Shown in pieces: positions 1-14,901 of a DNA stretch of 64,000 nt. Position 1 is the first letter of the stretch. The number at the start of each line of letters is the position of its first letter. Source of the stretch: Parafrankia elaeagni. Its GTDB lineage: Bacteria; Actinomycetota; Actinomycetes; Frankiales; Frankiaceae. The DNA lies in NCBI RefSeq assembly GCF_000374165.1, contig NZ_KB893717.1, positions 124,001 to 188,000 on the forward strand. Reading direction: 5' to 3'. The notes under the pieces were generated by a model. That model was not told where the DNA came from. It did no database searches and worked only from the letters and a program-made list of their open reading frames with translations. A program made the translations under genes and the position numbers.

Positions 1-1989
1 AGCGACGAGACGGGCCGAGATCAGCTCGTCGTCGTCGCGCAGGTTGATGGCGACCAGGCCGCCGGCCCGGTTGGAGTCGAAGTCGGTCAGCGCGGTCTTC
101 TTGCACAGACCGCGCTTGGTGGCGAGCACCAGATACGGCGCGGCCTGGTAGTCCTGGATCGCCATCACCTCGGCGATCCGCTCGTCCTGGCTGAACGCGA
201 GGATGTTGGCGACGTGCTGCCCCTTGGCACTGCGTGCCTGCTCGGGCAGTTCATGCGCCTTCGCCCGGTAGACCCGGCCCTTGTTGGTGAAGAACAGCAG
301 CCAGTGGTGGGTCGTGGTGACGAAGAAGTGCTCGACGATGTCGTCCTCGCGCAGCGTCGCGCCCATCACGCCCTTGCCGCCGCGCTTCTGCGAGCGGTAC
401 AGGTCGGTCTTGGTGCGCTTGGCGTAGCCGCCGCGGGTGACGGTGACGACGACGTCCTCGCGGGCGATGAGGTCCTCGACGGACATGTCGCCCTCGAAGG
501 GCACGAGACGGGTACGCCGCTCGTCGCCGTACTTCTCGACGACCTCGGCCAGCTCCTGACCGATGATCTCGCGCTGCCGGGGCGGCGATGCGAGGATCGC
601 CTCCAGGTCGGAGACGCGCGCCCGCAGCTCGGCGGCCTCGTCGGTGATCCGCTGGCGTTCCAGGGCGGCCAGCCGGCGCAGCTGCATGTCCAGGATCGCG
701 GTGGCCTGGATCTCCGAGAGGGAGAACCGCTCCATGAGCTGGCCGCGGGCGACGTCCGCGGACTCGGCGTTGCGGATGAGGGTGATGACCTCGTCCAGGT
801 GGTCCAGCGCGATGAGCAGACCGTCCAGGACGTGCAGCCGCTCGCGCGCCTTGCGCAGCTGGTAGCGGGTGCGCCGGACGATGACCTCGATCTGGTGCTC
901 GACGTAGTACGAGATGATCTGGTCGAGCCGCAGCGTGCGGGGGACCCCGTCGACGATCGCCAGCATGTTGACACCGAACGTGTCCTGCAGCTGGGTGTGC
1001 TTGTACAGGTTGTTCAGCACGACCTTGGCGACGGCGTCGCGCTTGAGGTCGATGACGAGCCGCTGCCCGATCCGCGCGGAGGTCTCGTCGCGGACGTCCG
1101 AGATGCCGGTGATCTTGTTGTCACGGACGAGCTCGGCGATCTTCTCGGCGAGGTTGTCCGGGTTGACCTGGTAGGGCAGTTCGGTGACGACGAGCTGGGT
1201 GCGGCCCTTGTTCTCCTCGACGTTGACCACCGCGCGCATCCGGATGCTGCCCCGGCCGGTGCGGTAGGCGTCCTCGATGCCGTTGCGGCCGACGATCAGG
1301 CCGTGGGTCGGGAAGTCCGGGCCCTTGATGAGACCGAGAAGGGCCTCGAGCAGCTCCTCGGGCGTGGCGTCAGGGTGGTCCAGCGCCCACCGCACGCCCT
1401 TGGCGACCTCCACCAGGTTGTGCGGCGGAATGTTGGTCGCCATGCCGACGGCGATACCGCCGGCACCGTTGACGAGCAGGTTCGGGAAGCGGCTGGGCAG
1501 GACCAGCGGCTCGGACGAGCGGCCGTCGTAGTTCGGCGCGAAGTCGACCGTCTCCTGGTCGATGTCGCGCAGCATCTCCATGGCCAGCGGCGCCATCCGC
1601 GCCTCGGTGTACCGCATGGCGGCGGGCGGGTCGTTGCCCGGCGAGCCGAAGTTGCCGTTACCGTCGACCAGTGGGTAACGCAGCGACCACGGCTGGGCGA
1701 GGCGGACGAGGGTGTCGTAGATCGCCGTGTCGCCGTGCGGGTGGTAGTTACCCATGACGTCACCGACGACGCGGGAGCACTTGAAGTACCCCCGGTCCGG
1801 CCGGTATCCGCCGTCGTACATGGCGTACAGGACCCTGCGGTGCACGGGCTTGAGCCCGTCACGCACCTCCGGCAGAGCACGGCCGACGATGACGGACATG
1901 GCGTAGTCGAGGTACGACCGCTGCATTTCGACTTCGATGCCGATGGGTTCGATGCGGTCGCCGGGGGGCGGGGGTAGGACGTCGACCAC
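1..1989 (-). CDS. gyrA: DNA gyrase subunit A, C-terminal end outside window
   Basis: Breakage-reunion subunit of DNA gyrase, which introduces negative supercoils with GyrB. Translation from the GTG at 1989, preceded by GGAAGGA, gives 663 codons still open at the window edge, so roughly the last fifth (end of the beta-pinwheel) is missing. The N-terminal winged-helix domain shows the quinolone-resistance region [10 protein letters not shown] near residues 83-92, with Thr88 at the position of E. coli Ser83, and the catalytic Tyr127 in MRYTEARM. It lies 197 bp downstream of gyrB on the same strand, as is usual for actinobacteria. Identity is certain; only the start choice is inferred. Confidence 0.97.
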   Translation of the reverse strand, partial: MVDVLPPPPGDRIEPIGIEVEMQRSYLDYAMSVIVGRALPEVRDGLKPVHRRVLYAMYDGGYRPDRGYFKCSRVVGDVMGNYHPHGDTAIYDTLVRLAQPWSLRYPLVDGNGNFGSPGNDPPAAMRYTEARMAPLAMEMLRDIDQETVDFAPNYDGRSSEPLVLPSRFPNLLVNGAGGIAVGMATNIPPHNLVEVAKGVRWALDHPDATPEELLEALLGLIKGPDFPTHGLIVGRNGIEDAYRTGRGSIRMRAVVNVEENKGRTQLVVTELPYQVNPDNLAEKIAELVRDNKITGISDVRDETSARIGQRLVIDLKRDAVAKVVLNNLYKHTQLQDTFGVNMLAIVDGVPRTLRLDQIISYYVEHQIEVIVRRTRYQLRKARERLHVLDGLLIALDHLDEVITLIRNAESADVARGQLMERFSLSEIQATAILDMQLRRLAALERQRITDEAAELRARVSDLEAILASPPRQREIIGQELAEVVEKYGDERRTRLVPFEGDMSVEDLIAREDVVVTVTRGGYAKRTKTDLYRSQKRGGKGVMGATLREDDIVEHFFVTTTHHWLLFFTNKGRVYRAKAHELPEQARSAKGQHVANILAFSQDERIAEVMAIQDYQAAPYLVLATKRGLCKKTALTDFDSNRAGGLVAINLRDDDELISARLVA

Positions 1990-2186
1990 GGGGTCCTTCC
2001 AGGCAGTGGGAGCGATGAGTCGGCGGGGGCGGGCCGGGCGCCGGGTCGCGGGGGTGGCCCGGTCCGGGCCGTGGCCATCCGCGGGCCGCTCACTCGCGGG
2101 TCCGCCGGGATCGGGAACGCCAGATCGCCCCGCCGGGCCGGGTCGGTCGGCCCGGTCAGCCCGGATCCGACCCGACGGGGGCTGGC

Positions 2187-6703
<4,517 letters not shown>

Positions 6704-6704
6704 G

Positions 6705-7865
6705 TCACCCGTTGAGACGAATCGGCATCAGCAGATAGCGGTAGTCGGGGATCTCCGTCTGGTCGTCGCCGCCCTTGCCGGTGAGGATCGCGGGCTTGTT
6801 CGCGGCCAGGGCCGCGTCCTCGTCGCTGGCGAACCCGATCCGCACGATGTCGGACTCCAGCGCGCCGAGGGCGTCAAGCAGGTAGGCGGGGTTGAACGCG
6901 ACGGTGAGTTCGGGGCCGTCGTAGGTGACCGGCAGGGTCTCGGACGCCTGCGCCTCACCGCCGGTGCCGGCCTCCAGCACGAGATGGTCGGGGGTGAAGG
7001 TCAGCTGCACCGGGGCGGTGCGGGGGGCGACGAGGGCCACCCGCTTGACGGCCTCGGTCAGGGGGGAGATCTCCAGCTGGGCGATCAGCGGCGAGCTGTC
7101 GGGCAGCAGCTTGCGGTAGGGCGGGAAGGTGCCCTCCAGCAACCGGGTCGTGGTCTGCCGGGTGTTCCCGGCGAAGCCGGCGAGGGTCTCGCCCGACGGA
7201 CCGGTTCCCAGCGCGATGGCGACCTCCACACCAGCCCCCGACAGCGACTTGGCGGTGTCGAGCAGAGTGCGGGCCGGAACGAGGGCGACGCCGGACGCAT
7301 CCGGCGACGCCGGGCGCCACTTGAGGGTGCGCACCGCGAGCCGGTACCGGTCGGTGGCGGCGAGGGTGAGCGTGTCGCCCTCGATCTCGACCCGGACGCC
7401 GGTGAGGACCGGAAGGGTGTCGTCCCGGCCCGCTGCCACTGCGACCTGTGCGACGGCGCTGCCGAACGCGGCGCCCTCGATGTGGCCGGTGATCTCCGGC
7501 ATCGGCGGCAGGGTCGGGTAGTCGTCGACGGGCAGCATCGGCAGCGCGAACCTGGCGTTGCCACAGGCGACGACGAGGCGGGTGCCGTCGACGCTGACAT
7601 CGACCGGGGCCGCGGGCAGTGAGCGGGTGATGTCAGCCAGCATCTTGCCGTTGACCAGGCCGCGGCCCTCCTCGGTGACCGTCGCGTCGACCTCGCCCTG
7701 GGCAGCGACCTCGTAGTCGAACGCGGCGACCTTGAGCGCCGGGCCGGTGGCGTCGAGCAGCAGGCCGGCCAGCACCTGCAGCTGGGTGGTCGCCCGGCTC
7801 GGCAGGGTGCGCGCCGTCCAGGCCACCGCTTCGGTGAATTCGTCCCGTTCCACCCGGAACTTCAT
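6705..7865 (-). CDS. dnaN: DNA polymerase III beta sliding clamp
   Basis: Ring clamp that tethers the replicative polymerase. Begins [16 protein letters not shown] and ends [10 protein letters not shown], the conserved C-terminus of the family; 386 aa, normal length. Two in-frame ATGs occur (7871 and 7865). The second is preferred because GGGAGGAC sits at good distance from it and almost touches the first. The stop codon is one base before the recF start. It is the first gene of the leftward dnaN-recF-DUF721 run that starts from the oriC region. Identity is certain, start within two codons. Confidence 0.97.
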   Translation of the reverse strand: MKFRVERDEFTEAVAWTARTLPSRATTQLQVLAGLLLDATGPALKVAAFDYEVAAQGEVDATVTEEGRGLVNGKMLADITRSLPAAPVDVSVDGTRLVVACGNARFALPMLPVDDYPTLPPMPEITGHIEGAAFGSAVAQVAVAAGRDDTLPVLTGVRVEIEGDTLTLAATDRYRLAVRTLKWRPASPDASGVALVPARTLLDTAKSLSGAGVEVAIALGTGPSGETLAGFAGNTRQTTTRLLEGTFPPYRKLLPDSSPLIAQLEISPLTEAVKRVALVAPRTAPVQLTFTPDHLVLEAGTGGEAQASETLPVTYDGPELTVAFNPAYLLDALGALESDIVRIGFASDEDAALAANKPAILTGKGGDDQTEIPDYRYLLMPIRLNG

Positions 7866-8326
7866 GGACATGTCCTCCCGTCGTTCCACGTCCGCCGTTG
7901 CCTGCGGCGAGCCGCGGAACCTGACATCACCGGTAGAGCCGCACAGGAACCAGCCGCCACCACCGAATGCCACGCCCCGGCCACCCGGGACGGACGAACG
8001 GCCACGATGCCGAGCCTGACCCGATCCAGCATCTCAGAGCCGGCCGGGCGTGCGGCGAGTGGTCTGTGTTCCGAGGGTGGCACACCGACCCGGGCGCCTG
8101 GACGGCGGTGCCGGGGTGTCCGGCTCCGCCACCGACAACCGTGCCCACCACCCGGCCTGGAACCCGTCCGCTGACGCACGCGCTCCTGCACGTTCATGAC
8201 GCGTTTGCGTGAACGCGTTTGCCGGGAGGCGCCCGCGGGGACGACGCGTCCAGGCGGGTGATCGGCGCGGCATGAGCAGACGGGCCGCCCGGAGCCGTGG
8301 ACCACACCAAGATCGTTTTCAGGCAC
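7866..8326. other. Upstream region of dnaN, no gene seen
   Basis: Non-coding stretch between the dnaN start and the first DnaA box. It should hold the dnaN promoter and leader. I see no convincing -35/-10 pair, no hairpin and no ORF with coding character on either strand. Confidence 0.5.
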
Positions 8327-8715
8327 TTGTCCCCAGGCCCTACTGCTTCGCGTTTTTTCTCTCCTGAAGAAGATCTCCTTCGTAGTAGTAGTAGGGGCTG
8401 TGGAAACTGTGGAGAACCGGCGTTCTCCCAGCTCAGGGCACCTATGGGCCTGTGCGCATCCTGGGGGCGACGATGTGGATGATCAAGGTGCTTATCCCCA
8501 GGGCTTGATCGATTCCACAGCACCCCCCCAGATGCGCACAGGCTGTGCACACGTTCATCCACCGGCTACCCACAGGCCACGAGACCACTGTTCCGCGGTT
8601 TCGGGACACGCTCGGCAGCCCGGGACGACCGGCATCGACCGACATTGACCAACATCAACCGTCTCGCACCGAGAACGGCGACTTATCCACAGTCTTCTCC
8701 ACAACCTGTGGGCAA
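8327..8715. other. oriC: oriC: chromosomal replication origin (DnaA-box cluster)
   Basis: Lies between dnaA and dnaN. Boxes matching or close to the actinobacterial TTGTCCACA/TTATCCACA consensus: 8327 TTGTCCCCA (+), 8399 GTTTCCACA (-), 8408 TTCTCCACA (-), 8474 TCATCCACA (-), 8492 TTATCCCCA (+), 8566 CTACCCACA (+), 8683 TTATCCACA (+, perfect), 8695 TTCTCCACA (+), 8707 TTGCCCACA (-). The boxes at 8399 and 8408 abut head to tail; those at 8683 and 8695 are 12 bp apart. An AT-rich segment and a TAG repeat adjoin the left group. The position, box density and synteny make the call strong; functional limits are not known. Confidence 0.93.
8351..8394. other. Candidate DNA unwinding element with DnaA-trio-like repeat
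   Basis: 8351-8380 is the most AT-rich stretch of the intergenic region (a T6 run, then GAAGAAGATCTCCTTC at 8366-8381, a 16-bp near-palindrome with one mismatch). It is followed by TAGTAGTAGTAG (8383-8394), then GGGC, then the two abutting DnaA boxes at 8399 and 8408. Read on the minus strand, the order is box, box, short GC cluster, trios, AT-rich. This is the arrangement known for basal unwinding systems, where 3'-GAT-5' trios guide DnaA onto one strand. The function is inferred from that match. Confidence 0.6.
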
Positions 8716-9477
8716 ATACCACTAGTGGCCTCTCGGTCGGGCTCGAGAGGGGCCGGCAGGTGGTGCGAGTGCCCGTTCGGGAGATATACCCGATCCGCGT
8801 CGGGCACCCCTGTTCGGATGCACACGTCAGCTCTCGCCCGTTATAGGAATTCCAGGTCTTCTGGCAGGGAAACTGGATGAATAGCGGGTAACGGGCAGAA
8901 GGCCACGAGTTCGCCGTCCGCACCACTCCCCCGTCGCGGGGAGCGCATGCCCACCGGCCTTCAGGAAGCCGAGGATGGCCCTCGGGGGCCCTCGGGGGCC
9001 CTCGGGGGCTTGAGGATGACGGTGTGGGGGTTGCCGGTGTGGGGGCTGCCGGGCGTGCCCGGCAGCCCGTTGGGCGAGGGCCGACGGCCGCGCAGGGCCG
9101 GGTGCGATGCCGCGACGTCCGTGACATCTCAGGGTGCCGGCCGGTGGAACGCCGTCCCATGACAGCGCACGCCGCTGTCAGAAGGGCATGACGGGACACG
9201 CACAACCGAGAGGGCGCGCGGGTTGCGAAGTGGCGATGGTGAGCCGCGGTCAACGGCGCAAGGAGAAAGTCGTTCCGCGGGCCCGGTTGGCACTGGGCGC
9301 GGTTGGCACTGGGCGCGGGGCGCAGCGCACCCGGCCGTATCTCTGCTACTTCGTCCGGGAGAGACGGGTCATCGAGGCACTGTGCGTTATGCCCGATTCG
9401 GGCCGTATTTACCGCGGCTGTCTTTCCGCTATGCCATCCCGGCCGTGCCGGCCGTCGCAGTTCGAACGAGCGCCGGT
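8716..9477. repeat. dnaA-oriC spacer with short tandem repeats
   Basis: 762 bp between the last DnaA box and the dnaA stop, without a credible gene. Two perfect tandem repeats are visible: CTCGGGGGCC-type 10-bp unit three times at 8981-9010, and GGTTGGCACTGGGCGC (16 bp) twice at 9285-9316. The rest shows no structure I can interpret. Confidence 0.6.
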
Positions 9478-11001
9478 TCAGGCGTGGCGGGCCTGCGCGC
9501 GGATCCGGTTCGTCAGCTCGGTCACCTGGTTGTAGATCGCACGGCGCTCGGCCATCAGTCCGCGGATCTTGCGGTCGGCGTGCATGACCGTCGTGTGGTC
9601 GCGTCCGCCGAAGTGCTGGCCGATCTTCGGTAGCGAAAGATCCGTCAGTTCGCGGCAGAGGTACATCGCGATCTGGCGGGCCGTGACGAGCACCCGGCTG
9701 CGGGACGTCCCGCAGAGGTCGTCCATGGAGACCCCGAAGTACGCCGCCGTCGCGTTCATGATCGCCGCCGCGGTGATCTCGGGGTTGGCCGCGTCGGGGA
9801 TGAGGTCGCGCAGGACGATCTCGGCCAGGGTGCGGTCGACGTGGGACTTGTTGAGGCTCGCGAACGCGGCGACCCGGATCAGGGCGCCCTCGAGCTCGCG
9901 GATGTTGCGCTCGATGTGCGTGGCGATGTACTCGAGGACGTCCGGCGGCACCGGGAGCCGCTCGGTGGCCGCCTTCTTGGACAGGATCGCTATCCGCGTC
10001 TCCAGGTCCGGCGGTGTCACGTCGGTGATCAGGCCCCACTCGAACCGGCTGCGCAGCCGGTCCTCCAGCGCCGACAGCTGCTTGGGCGAGCGGTCGGAGC
10101 TGATGACGATCTGCTTCTCGGTGTCATGCAGGACGTTGAAGGTGTGGAAGAACTCCTCCTGCGTCCGCTCCTTGTTCTCCAGGAACTGGATGTCGTCCAC
10201 GAGGAGCACGTCGATGTCGCGGTAGCGGCGCTGGAAGGCGAGCTGCCGGTCGTCGCGGATCGACGCGATGAAGTCGTTGGTGAACTCCTCCATGCTGACA
10301 TACTTGATCTTGCTCTCGGGGTAGAGCCGGACCGTGTAGTGGCCGATCGCATGCAGCAGGTGGGTCTTGCCCAGGCCGGAGTCGCCGTAGATGAACAGCG
10401 GGTTGTAGGCCTTGGCCGGTGCTTCCGCCACCGCCACGGCCGCAGCGTGGGGGAACCGGTTGCTGTCCCCGATGACGAAGGTCTCGAACAGGTAGCGGGG
10501 GTTGAGCCGGGCCGGCTCGGACGGCCGGGGAGACGGGTCGCGGCCGAGGCCAGGTGACATCCGCCCGGGCGCTGGGCCGTCGACCCGGCCGTTGTCGTCC
10601 GCGGTGGTGTCGGCGCCCAGCCCGTGCCGGGGGATGTCGGACCCGGTGCCCGGCAGACTGAGCGGTCCGGTCATCGGTTCGGGGTCCGGCGTGTGCTCAA
10701 CGGTGACCGCGACCCGGATCTCCCGGCCGTAGGCCGAGGAGAGAGCGGTGGAAAGGAACGGCCGCAGCCGGGAGTCGAGCAGGTCCTTGGTGAACTCGTT
10801 CGGTGCGGCGAGCAGCGCCGTGTCCTGGACCAGACCGAGCGGCCGGGTCAGCCGCAGCCACGCACGCTGCTGTGCCGACAGCGCGCCATCCGCGACACCG
10901 GCCACAGCTTCCTCCCACACCGCCGACAGGTCCGGATCGGATGTCGGCGCGGCTCCCCGGGACGGCAGACCGGCGACGGAGTCGGCGCTGAGGTCGGTCA
11001 C
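9478..11001 (-). CDS. dnaA: Chromosomal replication initiator DnaA
   Basis: AAA+ initiator that binds DnaA boxes and opens oriC. From GTG 11001 (AAGGAG seven bases upstream) it has 507 aa: domain I (1-~95), a disordered linker (~100-165), the AAA+ module with Walker A GDSGLGKT (206-213) and Walker B LLVDDIQF (near 266-273), and domain IV ending with the DnaA-box signature [14 protein letters not shown]. The frame stays open 45 bases further upstream but that part lacks a ribosome site. It points away from rpmH, as in most actinobacteria. DnaA boxes both downstream (oriC) and upstream (11610-11630) suggest autoregulation. Confidence 0.97.
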   Translation of the reverse strand: MTDLSADSVAGLPSRGAAPTSDPDLSAVWEEAVAGVADGALSAQQRAWLRLTRPLGLVQDTALLAAPNEFTKDLLDSRLRPFLSTALSSAYGREIRVAVTVEHTPDPEPMTGPLSLPGTGSDIPRHGLGADTTADDNGRVDGPAPGRMSPGLGRDPSPRPSEPARLNPRYLFETFVIGDSNRFPHAAAVAVAEAPAKAYNPLFIYGDSGLGKTHLLHAIGHYTVRLYPESKIKYVSMEEFTNDFIASIRDDRQLAFQRRYRDIDVLLVDDIQFLENKERTQEEFFHTFNVLHDTEKQIVISSDRSPKQLSALEDRLRSRFEWGLITDVTPPDLETRIAILSKKAATERLPVPPDVLEYIATHIERNIRELEGALIRVAAFASLNKSHVDRTLAEIVLRDLIPDAANPEITAAAIMNATAAYFGVSMDDLCGTSRSRVLVTARQIAMYLCRELTDLSLPKIGQHFGGRDHTTVMHADRKIRGLMAERRAIYNQVTELTNRIRAQARHA

Positions 11002-11390
11002 TGCGGGGCTCCTTGTGGCTCTTCGTGGCTCTTCGGCGGACCACACGACCGCCGGAGCCGGAGTCGCTGGCCTGGCACTGACGCTCCGGCTGGCACTGAC
11101 GCTGTGGCTGCACTGACGTTCTGGCTGTGGCTGTGGCTGTGGTCTTTGGGTGTCTGCTGGGGGTCTGCGGTCGTCCCGTCCCGATGGTCAGTCCTTCTGC
11201 CCCGGCTGCCGTCGGATGTTGCTGTGCTGACGAACAGGGCCGGACTGACGACTATGCCGGCCGACGAGCGATGTGTCGTGCCGACGGGATCCGGGACGGC
11301 CCCGGGCGGGAGTCGGCGGTGGGGCGCTGCTGGCGGTTGCGGGTCGTTCCTCGTCGTTCGCGGGGTTCAGGATCTGTTCGCTGTCTCGTG

Positions 11391-11434
11391 GTCGGACCGT
11401 ACGGGGCAGTTAGTCGGACCGTACGGGGCAGTTA
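11391..11434. repeat. 22-bp perfect tandem duplication
   Basis: A 22-bp unit beginning GTCGGACCGTACGG occurs twice without a gap (11391-11412 and 11413-11434). It is in the dnaA upstream region and no function is evident. Confidence 0.85.
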
Positions 11435-11609
11435 ACAGGGCAGCGGTGACAGGGCGTGGGGCGGTTGTGCTACTGGGGATTGTTCCGCCTCGCCACGGCC
11501 GGTGTGCGCGGGACCCCCGCGGTGTCGGCACGGTCCACGACCGGTCCCGGGCTGCCGGAACAGCTCTGCGGCCTGTCGTGTCCGGCGGCACACGGCTCCT
11601 CCGAGAAAG

Positions 11610-11630
11610 TTCTCCACAACGTCGTCCACA
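11610..11630 (+). promoter_or_regulatory. DnaA-box pair upstream of dnaA
   Basis: TTCTCCACA (11610-11618) and TCGTCCACA (11622-11630) stand in the same orientation 12 bp apart, about 600 bp upstream of dnaA. The same 12-bp phase is seen at oriC (8683/8695). Likely part of dnaA autoregulation or an outlying part of the origin; which of the two cannot be told from sequence. Confidence 0.7.
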
Positions 11631-12000
11631 ACCTGTGCATGGACATGACACCGCATCGGGTATGGCACCGGCGGTCGGCCCACATCGGGTGGCGGCCGGG
11701 CCAGGCGGTGCGTGGTTCCGACAGGTGGCGGTGCTGCCCGCCCGTGACCCTGCGTCCGGGCGAAGGGAGCGGGTGGTGCACGGGTTCGTGTTGCAGGTGG
11801 TGCGCGGACGGAGGTTGCGGACGTTCACGGAGGCACGGACAGAGCACCAAACGTTAACAGCAGGGCACCGCGGACGGGATCGGGGTCTCCCGACGGCCAC
11901 GCACCGGCCACGCATCGGCGCCGTGAGCGTGGCCTGCGGTCAGGACGGACCCGGCGTTGGTGGCATCGTGTGTAGGCTAGGGCGAACCACGGCGACGGTC

Positions 12001-12060
12001 GGCTCGGCGCCTGTTCGAAACGGCTCAGTGCCTTCTGAGGCTCGGTGCCTGTTCGAAACG
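12001..12060. repeat. 22-bp direct repeat upstream of rpmH
   Basis: GGCTCGG(C/T)GCCTGTTCGAAACG occurs at 12001-12022 and 12039-12060, one mismatch, 38-bp period. Each copy contains the palindromic core TTCGAA. It could be a pair of operator sites in the rpmH promoter/leader; there is no other support. Confidence 0.6.
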
Positions 12061-12217
12061 CAGGGTCTGGCTTCCCGGACGTGGGCTTCGGCGAGCGGTC
12101 TCCCCTAGCCTTGGGGGGCCGATGCTGTTGGCCCGGGTCCTGGCCCCGTAGCCGAGGTGTCAGCCATGACCGGCGTGCCGCCGGTGTCCCGCCCGCCTGT
12201 GTCTCCGGAGTCCTCAC

Positions 12218-12355
12218 GTGAGTAAGCGCACCTTCCAGCCGAACAACCGCCGGCGGGCCCGCACCCACGGGTTCCGGCTCCGGATGCGGACCCGCGCGGG
12301 CCGCTCCATCCTGTCCGCCCGCCGCCGCAAGGGCCGCAACGAGCTTTCCGCCTGA
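12218..12355 (+). CDS. rpmH: 50S ribosomal protein L34
   Basis: A 45-residue basic protein starting at GTG 12218 with GGAG eight bases upstream: [18 protein letters not shown] at the N-terminus, then [19 protein letters not shown], the classic L34 pattern. Structural protein of the large ribosomal subunit. It heads the rpmH-rnpA-yidD-yidC-jag series transcribed away from dnaA, and rnpA begins 29 bp later. Confidence 0.97.
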   Translation: MSKRTFQPNNRRRARTHGFRLRMRTRAGRSILSARRRKGRNELSA

Positions 12356-12384
12356 CGGCGGAACAAGCCCGCCGCCGTCCGGCC

Positions 12385-12786
12385 ATGCTCCCCCGGGGCT
12401 CCCGAGTACGCACAAAGCAGGACCACGCCGAACTGGGGCGGTCCGGGCGGCGTGTTCGGGCGGGGTCAGTCGTTGTCCACAGCGTGCACACCGATGTGGA
12501 CAGCCCGCCCCGGGCCGGCTTCACCGTCGGGCGGCGGGTTGGTAACGCCGTGGTCCGTAACCGCGTCCGTCGGCGTCTGCGGGAGCAGACCCGGCTGCGG
12601 CTGTCATCCCTGCCGAGGGGAACCGCGGTGCTGATCCGGGCGTTGCCCGGTGCGGCGGGCGCGACGTCGGCCGAGCTGGGTAGTTCGCTTGACTCGGCTT
12701 TCCGAGCGGTGCGGTCCGCCGGTTCCGTCCGGCCCGCTGCTTCCCCGCGCTCCGCGGGGCCGCAGCGAACGGCCCGGTCCACATGA
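12385..12786 (+). CDS. rnpA: Ribonuclease P protein component
   Basis: Protein subunit that binds the 5' leader of pre-tRNA in RNase P. 133 aa with the family hallmark [20 protein letters not shown] at about 50-70 and the preceding PRAGFTVG strand. The C-terminal 30 residues are a variable basic tail. The last four bases (ATGA, 12783-12786) overlap the yidD start, implying coupling. A perfect DnaA box, TTGTCCACA at 12473-12481, falls in the VVHSVH codons and is probably a coding coincidence. Confidence 0.95.
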   Translation: MLPRGSRVRTKQDHAELGRSGRRVRAGSVVVHSVHTDVDSPPRAGFTVGRRVGNAVVRNRVRRRLREQTRLRLSSLPRGTAVLIRALPGAAGATSAELGSSLDSAFRAVRSAGSVRPAASPRSAGPQRTARST

Positions 12787-13238
12787 GCGTGGCCGCGGCG
12801 CTCGGCACAGTAGCTGTGCTGCTGGTGCTCGCCGACCTCGGTCTCGCCGCTCCCCTGACAGCCAGCCGTTTCCCCGTACTGGCCCGGACATCCAGCGGTG
12901 CGGTGCGCGGCCCGTTGGCCTGGGCGCTCGCTGCGCTGGTACGGCTCTATCGCGCGGGCTGGTCGGGGCGGAACGCGGGCTGTTGCCGCTTCGAACCGTC
13001 GTGCAGCGCCTATGCCCTGACGGCGATCACCCGTCACGGCGGCGTCATCGGTGGCCTGTTGGCCGTGCGCCGGCTGCTGCGCTGTCAGCCGCTGTCGGCG
13101 GGCGGCTACGACCCGGTGCCCGGCGCGGCGGCCGGGAGCACCGATCGGGTGCAGGTCTGGCCCGGGTATCGCACTGCGTCCCCCCGCCGGGGGACGCGTT
13201 CCGAGATCGAAGGTTCCCGTCGCGGAACGCGGGTGTGA
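12783..13238 (+). CDS. yidD: YidD membrane protein insertion efficiency factor
   Basis: Small amphipathic membrane-associated protein that helps YidC/Sec insertion. Signature [23 protein letters not shown], then [17 protein letters not shown], contains the conserved Cys and Pro residues of the family. It is longer than most (151 aa): an N-terminal hydrophobic segment (about 5-25) precedes the core and ~35 polar residues follow it. The start overlaps the rnpA stop; yidC begins 12 bp after its stop. Confidence 0.95.
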   Translation: MSVAAALGTVAVLLVLADLGLAAPLTASRFPVLARTSSGAVRGPLAWALAALVRLYRAGWSGRNAGCCRFEPSCSAYALTAITRHGGVIGGLLAVRRLLRCQPLSAGGYDPVPGAAAGSTDRVQVWPGYRTASPRRGTRSEIEGSRRGTRV

Positions 13239-13250
13239 GGAGACAGACTG

Positions 13251-14672
13251 GTGTTGGATCCGCTTTACCATCTCGCGGCAAACGCGATCGTCTTCTTCCA
13301 CAAGGGCTTCGGGCCCATCTTCGGCCACGACAGCTTCTTCTCCTGGGCGCTGTCCGTCGTCCTGCTGGTCATCTCCGTCCGCATCCTGATCTTCCCGCTG
13401 TTCGTCAAGCAGGTGAAGTCCCAGCGGACGATGCAGATGATGCAGCCGCACATCAAGGAGATCCGGGAGAAGTACGGGCACGACAAGCAGCAGATGCAGC
13501 TGGAGATCATGAAGCTGCAGAAGGAGCACGGCAACCCGCTCCTCGGCTGCCTTCCGATCCTGCTGCAGATCCCGCTGTTCATCTCGCTCTTCCACGTCTT
13601 CACCCACCTGGCCCCCATGAACGAGGGGCCGGGCGGCTCCCTGGTCTGGCGGCCCCGGGTCGGCCTGTCCGCCGATCAGGTGGAGCAGATCGCCTCGGCG
13701 AAGCTGTGGGGCATTTCGCTGTCAGGCAAGTTCACCTCCTCGCAGGAGTTCCTGGACTTCCTCGACGGCAACGGGACCAACACGAAGATTCTCGCGGTCG
13801 TGCTGATCATCCTGATGGGTGCGACGACCTTCCTCACGCAGCGCCAGATCATGTCGCGCACCGGGCCGGTCGACCCCCAGCAGGCGATGGTCCAGAAGGT
13901 CCTGCTGTACGGCTCGCCTCTCATGCTGGCGATCTTCGGTTTCCAGTTCCCGATCGCCGTCCTGCTGTACTGGTTCACCACGAACCTGTGGAGCATGGGC
14001 CAGCAGTTCTTCGTCATCAAGAAGATGCCGCCGATCAAGCCGCTCGGCGCCGGCGGCAAGGTGCCGGGCGCGCGTCCCGGCTCGGCGGACGGCGCCGCGG
14101 TTTCCCGGCCCGCTCCCGGCGCCCGCGCGGGTGCCAAATCCAAGAGCCGCCCGCGGGCGGACGAGGTCTCTCTCACCAAGGGCACGGCTGGGGCCGGAGC
14201 CACCGGCGCGCAGGCAGCGACGCCCCGGTCGGGCAGCCGGCCGTCGACCGCCCCGCCCGGGACACGTTCCCGGACCGGTGCGTCCGCGGGCAACGGCACC
14301 CCCAGGACCGGTGCCGCCGGCAAGCCCGGTGCCGGAGGAAAGGCCGGTACCACGGGCAGGACCGGTGCCGCCGGCAGGACAGGTGCGGCCGCGGCAGGAA
14401 CGAAGGGTGCTCCCTCCGCTGGCAAGCCCGATGCCGCGAGCGGCAACGGGACGGTGGGCGCGACAGGCGGGCTGGCGGACGGTGTGAACGACACCCAGCC
14501 CGGTTCGGTGCCCGCCGCGGCGGGCACGCCTCGGACGAACGGCATCGCCGACGCCGACCAGGCAGCCCGGCCCACCCCGGCGCCGGTACCCGCGGGCGCG
14601 CGTCGCGCACCCGGTGGGTCCCGGCCCGCGAAGCGCCGCGGGAAGGGCAAGCGGCCGGGCGGGCGCCGGTGA
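13251..14672 (+). CDS. yidC: YidC/Oxa1 membrane protein insertase with long Gly/Ala tail
   Basis: Insertase for membrane proteins. GTG 13251 opens the short Gram-positive-type YidC: first membrane segment about 29-49, then the charged cytoplasmic hairpin with QRTMQMMQPHIKEIREKYG, NPLLGCLPILLQIPLFISLF (about 88-107), and further segments near 182-200 and 220-243. After about residue 262 the chain becomes a ~210-residue Gly/Ala/Thr/Pro-rich tail (repeats of GAAGKPGAGGKAGTTGRTGA type) ending in a basic stretch SRPAKRRGKGKRPGGRR. A basic tail is known to aid ribosome contact in some YidC proteins; its length here is unusual. Confidence 0.95.
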   Translation: MLDPLYHLAANAIVFFHKGFGPIFGHDSFFSWALSVVLLVISVRILIFPLFVKQVKSQRTMQMMQPHIKEIREKYGHDKQQMQLEIMKLQKEHGNPLLGCLPILLQIPLFISLFHVFTHLAPMNEGPGGSLVWRPRVGLSADQVEQIASAKLWGISLSGKFTSSQEFLDFLDGNGTNTKILAVVLIILMGATTFLTQRQIMSRTGPVDPQQAMVQKVLLYGSPLMLAIFGFQFPIAVLLYWFTTNLWSMGQQFFVIKKMPPIKPLGAGGKVPGARPGSADGAAVSRPAPGARAGAKSKSRPRADEVSLTKGTAGAGATGAQAATPRSGSRPSTAPPGTRSRTGASAGNGTPRTGAAGKPGAGGKAGTTGRTGAAGRTGAAAAGTKGAPSAGKPDAASGNGTVGATGGLADGVNDTQPGSVPAAAGTPRTNGIADADQAARPTPAPVPAGARRAPGGSRPAKRRGKGKRPGGRR

Positions 14673-14901
14673 TGTACGGGCGGTGGCCCCGAACCCGCTC
14701 CACGAGGTGTCCGGTCGACGTCCCAGGGCCCACGCCCGGCAGCGGTCCCGGACCCGACCACAGGCATCGTCCGGGCAGTCTGGCCGGGACGACCCGGAAC
14801 GTCCGCGTCGGTCGCCCCCGACAGCGTCGCGTTGACCCTGCGGCGTCCGGACGCCGGAGTACCCTCGGCACCGCCGCCCACTTTCCCCTGGAGTAATGCT
14901 G

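Larger units (their letters stand above)
11002..12217. other. dnaA-rpmH divergent intergenic region
   Basis: 1.2 kb with no credible gene, separating dnaA (minus) from rpmH (plus). It carries the promoters of both, a 22-bp tandem duplication, a pair of DnaA boxes and a 22-bp repeat near rpmH (all listed separately). Near 11060-11140 are degenerate repeats of GCTGGCACTGACGCT and of GGCTGT. TAGGCT at 11973-11978 resembles a -10 hexamer but has no matching -35. Confidence 0.6.

Noticed and set aside
214-1977. Long plus-strand open frame (587 codons) opposite gyrA
   Set aside because: It is the antisense shadow of gyrA, caused by high third-position GC; no family resemblance and no ribosome site.
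7866-9477. Small plus-strand frames in the oriC region
   Set aside because: They run through DnaA boxes, lack ribosome sites and show no coding character.
12473-12481. Perfect DnaA box in rnpA
   Set aside because: Single site within a conserved coding strand (VVHSVH); chance or coding constraint is enough.
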